Of a DNA stretch of 19,511 nt, positions 16,479 to 19,511 are shown one piece after another. Every line of letters begins with the position of its first letter. Position 1 is the first letter of the stretch. Source of the stretch: an uncultured Colwellia sp. (GTDB lineage: Bacteria > Pseudomonadota > Gammaproteobacteria > Enterobacterales > Alteromonadaceae); assembly GCA_913020705.1 (NCBI GenBank), contig CAJWBY010000079.1:1-19511 (forward strand). The letters are read 5' to 3'. Under the pieces are notes generated by a model that saw only the letters and a list, made by a program, of their open reading frames with translations, ran no database searches and had not been told where the DNA came from. Position numbers and translations under genes: made by a program.

Positions 16479-17288
16479 TCATCTGTGTGAATGTTCTGTA
16501 AATATTTTTTTATCAGACCACCTTAATAAAGTTAAATGTCCTCCCCAAACACAACCAGTATCGAGGGCATAAATATTTTCTGCTGAACAGTGCCCCATTA
16601 ATGATGCCCAATGACCAAATACCCAACTGTAATCTTTATGGTTATTAGGAAATTCGAACCAAGGTTTAATATGTTCAGGTGCTTTTTCAATGGACTGTTT
16701 ACAAGAAAACTCTAATGATAGATCAAGTTGACAATATCGCATTCTGGTCAGTGAATTAACTGTAAAACGGAATTTTTCATGAGATAACTTAGCCAAAGAC
16801 CACTTTTTAGGTTCTTCGCCATACATCACTTTCAACCAATCATTCCTTAACATTGAGGATAAGTTTTTACTTACTTCGTTTGCTTGTTCAATGGCTTCTT
16901 CAGGAGACCAAAAAGGAGGTAAACCGGCATGGCTCATGTAAACATTTTCATTGGGTAGTTTTTGAATAAGCGGTTGTTTTGCTAGCCAATCCATTAAATC
17001 ATTAATGTCTGATGCAGCTAAAAGCTCATCAAGATAATCAGAAGGTTTGGCTTTTTTTATTCCTGCGTGAATAGCTAATAAATGAAGATCGTGATTCCCT
17101 AAAACAACTTTGGCACTATCCCCTAATGCTTTGATGTATCTTAATGTTTTTAAAGAATCAGGTCCTCTGGCGACAAGATCACCAGCAAGCCAAAGCTCAT
17201 CATTACCTGGAGTAAAGGCGACTTGAGCAAGTAATGCTCGTAACTCATCGTAACACCCCTGAACATCTCCAACAAAATAAATGGCCAT
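16479..17288 (-). CDS. apaH: Symmetrical bis(5'-nucleosyl)-tetraphosphatase ApaH
   Basis: ApaH hydrolyses Ap4A to two ADP and, in E. coli, removes Np4 caps from RNA. The 269-residue product has the metallophosphatase motifs GDVQGC (7-12), GDLVARGPDS (36-45) and GNHDLHLLA (64-72), plus His120 (MSHAG) and His226 (FGHWA) as likely further metal ligands. The length is typical of the family. It is the last gene of the pdxA-rsmA-apaG-apaH operon and begins 16 bases after the apaG stop without a good ribosome site, so translation probably depends on coupling. I see no clear terminator in the ~240 bases downstream before the chemoreceptor gene. Confidence 0.97.
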   Translation of the reverse strand: MAIYFVGDVQGCYDELRALLAQVAFTPGNDELWLAGDLVARGPDSLKTLRYIKALGDSAKVVLGNHDLHLLAIHAGIKKAKPSDYLDELLAASDINDLMDWLAKQPLIQKLPNENVYMSHAGLPPFWSPEEAIEQANEVSKNLSSMLRNDWLKVMYGEEPKKWSLAKLSHEKFRFTVNSLTRMRYCQLDLSLEFSCKQSIEKAPEHIKPWFEFPNNHKDYSWVFGHWASLMGHCSAENIYALDTGCVWGGHLTLLRWSDKKIFTEHSHR

Positions 17289-17304
17289 AAAGTTGAATGT
17301 GCTC

Positions 17305-17718
17305 TTAATTGAGAATTAAAGGCTGGGCTAAACCAAAAACAGGTATTTCAACTTGTTGTAAGTGTTTATCGTCACTGAGCATTTGATAATGCCCTTGCAT
17401 CGTTCCGACAGGTGTTTTTAAGATACACCCACTTGTATAAGTAAATGTTGTACTTGGTAATATTGTCGGCTGCTTGCCAATAACACCTTCTCCAACAACT
17501 GTTGATGTTTCATTGTTACCATCAGTGATCAACCAATAACGGGATAACAACTTAACAGACTCATTAGTATTATTAGTAATACTAATGGTGTAACTGAAAA
17601 CATAATTTTTTTCATTTTCAATAAACTGAGCACCAATATACTCAGTTTGAACGTTCACCGAAATCTCATGTTCCATTTTTATAGGCTCTACTGCGTTTGA
17701 CGGTGAGTTTACATTCAT
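17305..17718 (-). CDS. apaG: ApaG protein (CorD), Fn3-like beta-sandwich domain
   Basis: The 137-residue product is a single ApaG domain with the conserved segments [33 protein letters not shown] and [12 protein letters not shown]. The fold is a fibronectin-type beta-sandwich. The biochemical role of bacterial ApaG is unsettled; in Salmonella the corD mutant affects cobalt resistance and magnesium efflux, and links to Ap4A are suggested by its conserved place beside apaH. It is slightly longer than the ~125-residue E. coli protein because of N-terminal residues before the domain. Its ATG overlaps the rsmA stop as ATGA, so the two are translationally coupled. Confidence 0.96.
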   Translation of the reverse strand: MNVNSPSNAVEPIKMEHEISVNVQTEYIGAQFIENEKNYVFSYTISITNNTNESVKLLSRYWLITDGNNETSTVVGEGVIGKQPTILPSTTFTYTSGCILKTPVGTMQGHYQMLSDDKHLQQVEIPVFGLAQPLILN

Positions 17719-18527
17719 AATTCAACCGGATTATCGGTTAAGAAATTAGCAAGTTTAATATAATCGCTAACCGGTAAATTCTCAGCACGCAATGTTGCAT
17801 CAATACCTAAATCGGCTAATTGCTCAACCGTAAATAATTTTTTAAAACTGTTTCTTATCGTTTTTCTGCGTTGATTAAATGCAGCTAAACAAACTTGGTT
17901 TAATGAAGCGATATCTTTAACTGGATTTTTTATTTCACCGTGAGGGATTAATCTCACTATTGCAGAATCAACTTTAGGCGCTGGTTTGAATGCTTCAGGG
18001 CCAATTTGCATAACAGGAATAACCTGACATTGATACTGTGTCATAATTGAAAGTCGGCCATACGCTTTGCAATTTTCACTAGCAGCCATTCGTTCAACAA
18101 CTTCTTTTTGTAACATAAAGTGCATATCTTTGACACTGTCTTTAAAAGTAAGAAGATGAAAAATTAATGGCGTTGAAATATTATAAGGTAAATTACCAAA
18201 AATTCTTAAAGGCTTTTCTTTTGTCGCTATTTCGCTGAAATCGAATTTAAGCGCATCCGCTTCATAAATAGTTAATTTAGAGGCAATAAAAGGATGATGG
18301 CGTAAACGATGAGCAAGATCCCTATCAAGTTCTACTACAGAAATAGCCCCCGCACGTTCAATGACGGGTTCGGTCAAAGCACCTAATCCAGGCCCAATTT
18401 CGATAAGGTTTTCACCTGGTTCTGGATCAATTGCATCAACAATTTTGCTGATAACACCTTCGTCATGTAAAAAGTTTTGTCCGAAGCGTTTTTTAGCCTG
18501 ATGGCCTAAATGGGTTTTATTATTCAT
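17715..18527 (-). CDS. rsmA: 16S rRNA dimethyladenosine transferase RsmA (KsgA)
   Basis: RsmA dimethylates A1518 and A1519 in the 3' end of 16S rRNA, a late checkpoint in small-subunit assembly, using S-adenosylmethionine. The 270-residue product shows the RFGQNFL start motif (14-20), the SAM-binding [10 protein letters not shown] (43-52), the acidic VVELDRDL (64-71), the catalytic GNLPYNIS (111-118) and the C-terminal [11 protein letters not shown] segment. Length matches the family. Its ATG overlaps the pdxA stop (ATGA at 18524-18527), and its own stop overlaps the apaG start in the same way, so these three genes are tightly coupled. No strong ribosome site is visible, which fits coupling. 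Confidence 0.97.
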   Translation of the reverse strand: MNNKTHLGHQAKKRFGQNFLHDEGVISKIVDAIDPEPGENLIEIGPGLGALTEPVIERAGAISVVELDRDLAHRLRHHPFIASKLTIYEADALKFDFSEIATKEKPLRIFGNLPYNISTPLIFHLLTFKDSVKDMHFMLQKEVVERMAASENCKAYGRLSIMTQYQCQVIPVMQIGPEAFKPAPKVDSAIVRLIPHGEIKNPVKDIASLNQVCLAAFNQRRKTIRNSFKKLFTVEQLADLGIDATLRAENLPVSDYIKLANFLTDNPVEL

Positions 18528-19507
18528 GATTGATTATTTGCTAATTTAATTGCTGTGGTAATAGCTTCAATAAAACTTCCTGAATCAGCTGAGTTTGTGC
18601 CCGCTAATTCAAGTGCTGTTCCGTGATCTACCGACGTTCTAATAAACGGTAAACCTAATGTAATATTTACCGATGAACCAAAGCCTTTATACTTCAAAAC
18701 AGGCAGACCTTGGTCGTGATACATAGTTAAAATTGCATCAGCATCACTTAAGTATTTCTCTTGAAATATGGTATCCGCAGGCAATGGACCTATGACTTTA
18801 ATTCCTTCAGCCTTTAATTCATCCAAGGCAGGGATCATTACGTCTATTTCTTCTCGGCCTAAATGACCATCTTCACCTGCATGGGGATTTATACCACAGA
18901 CATATATTTTAGGTTCTTTTATGCCGAATTTATTAATAAGATCGGTATTGAGAATACGAGTAACTTTTTGTAAGCGTTCTGCGGTTATCGCTTTAGCAAC
19001 ATAAGCTAAAGGAATATGCGTTGTGACTAAAGCGACCCTTAAACCTTCTGTTGCTAGCATCATCACGACATCAGAACAATTAGCTTGGTTAGCAAAATAT
19101 TCAGTATGCCCGCTAAAAGCGATACCTGATTGATTGATTAGTCCTTTATGAACAGGACCAGTAACTATGGCATCAATCTCACCAGAAATATTTTTTTCGC
19201 TAGCAATTTTTAACGTTTCAACGACATAACCGCCGTTTTCGGCATTCAGTTCACCAGGAATACAAGCTTCAGCCATATCTACAGAAAGTATAGTTATCGT
19301 TCCTGCTTTTTGTGGCTTGGCAATAGCTTCACTATCATAATCAATAAGTGTTAATGGTAAGCCTAATTTTTCAGCTCGTTCTTGCATCAACTTTTTACAA
19401 GCGACAACCACAAGCTCAACTGACCAATCTTGCTGTGCGATGGCAATTGTTAAATCTGGTCCAATTCCAGCAGGTTCACCAGGAGTAATTGCAATACGCT
19501 TTGTCAT
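18524..19507 (-). CDS. pdxA: 4-hydroxythreonine-4-phosphate dehydrogenase PdxA
   Basis: PdxA oxidises 4-phosphohydroxy-L-threonine with NAD in the DXP-dependent route to pyridoxal phosphate. The 327-residue product is complete and near the 329 residues of E. coli PdxA. It has the N-terminal [18 protein letters not shown] and SGHTEYFA segments, and metal-ligand histidines His164 (THIPL), His209 (INPHAGE) and His264 (YHDQGLP), equivalent to 166, 211 and 266 of the E. coli enzyme. It is the first operon gene visible. The window ends four bases upstream of its ATG, so its ribosome site and any upstream gene are not seen; surA usually precedes pdxA in this group. Confidence 0.97.
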   Translation of the reverse strand: MTKRIAITPGEPAGIGPDLTIAIAQQDWSVELVVVACKKLMQERAEKLGLPLTLIDYDSEAIAKPQKAGTITILSVDMAEACIPGELNAENGGYVVETLKIASEKNISGEIDAIVTGPVHKGLINQSGIAFSGHTEYFANQANCSDVVMMLATEGLRVALVTTHIPLAYVAKAITAERLQKVTRILNTDLINKFGIKEPKIYVCGINPHAGEDGHLGREEIDVMIPALDELKAEGIKVIGPLPADTIFQEKYLSDADAILTMYHDQGLPVLKYKGFGSSVNITLGLPFIRTSVDHGTALELAGTNSADSGSFIEAITTAIKLANNQS

Positions 19508-19511
19508 TATT

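Noticed and set aside
1..19511. Defence system, prophage, insertion sequence or CRISPR array
   Set aside because: I saw no integrase, transposase, toxin-antitoxin pair, restriction gene, flanking direct repeats or spaced repeats; the PIN domain here is fused to PhoH and is not part of a VapBC pair.

Overview
The window looks like chromosomal DNA from an AT-rich marine gammaproteobacterium of the order Alteromonadales, most likely close to Colwellia or Thalassotalea. I base this on the low-GC coding style, the gammaproteobacterial gene orders pdxA-rsmA-apaG-apaH and rapA-rluA, and the protein sequences themselves. The genus is an inference and was not tested by a search. No tRNA or rRNA gene, insertion sequence, CRISPR array or prophage gene is visible.

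Layout, left to right. (1) At 76-738 (+) is a small secreted protein, possibly an outer-membrane barrel, that I do not recognise. (2) At 951-2732 (-) is a long, DmdC/FadE-like acyl-CoA dehydrogenase. It has a clear terminator, and an 18-bp palindrome overlaps the -10 of its promoter and fits the operator core of PsrA-type fatty-acid regulators. (3) At 2947-3978 (+) is a secreted transglutaminase-like protein. It converges on (4) a large membrane hybrid histidine kinase at 4029-7313 (-). (5) At 7479-8858 (-) is a PIN-PhoH ATPase/ribonuclease. Across a 368-bp divergent gap lie (6) rapA and rluA (+, overlapping by one base), and then (7) a DUF3530-like secreted hydrolase-fold protein (+). (8) At 14214-16232 (-) is a methyl-accepting chemotaxis protein with a near-consensus flagellar sigma-28 promoter. 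(9) From 16479 to the right edge is the minus-strand operon pdxA-rsmA-apaG-apaH. Its first two junctions are ATGA overlaps, and the window ends just before the pdxA start.

Most of the window is housekeeping. Themes are vitamin B6 synthesis, ribosome maturation and Ap4A turnover (the pdxA operon); RNA polymerase recycling, pseudouridylation and RNA processing (rapA, rluA, PIN-PhoH); signal sensing (hybrid kinase, chemoreceptor); and fatty-acid-type oxidation (acyl-CoA dehydrogenase). I did not find a convincing new multi-gene system. The best leads are regulatory: the PsrA-like operator, the sigma-28 promoter with a 7-bp tandem repeat in the leader behind it, and the phoH-rapA gap, which holds a hairpin with a T-run and two 32-codon ORFs. 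The degenerate receiver inside the hybrid kinase is also worth a look.
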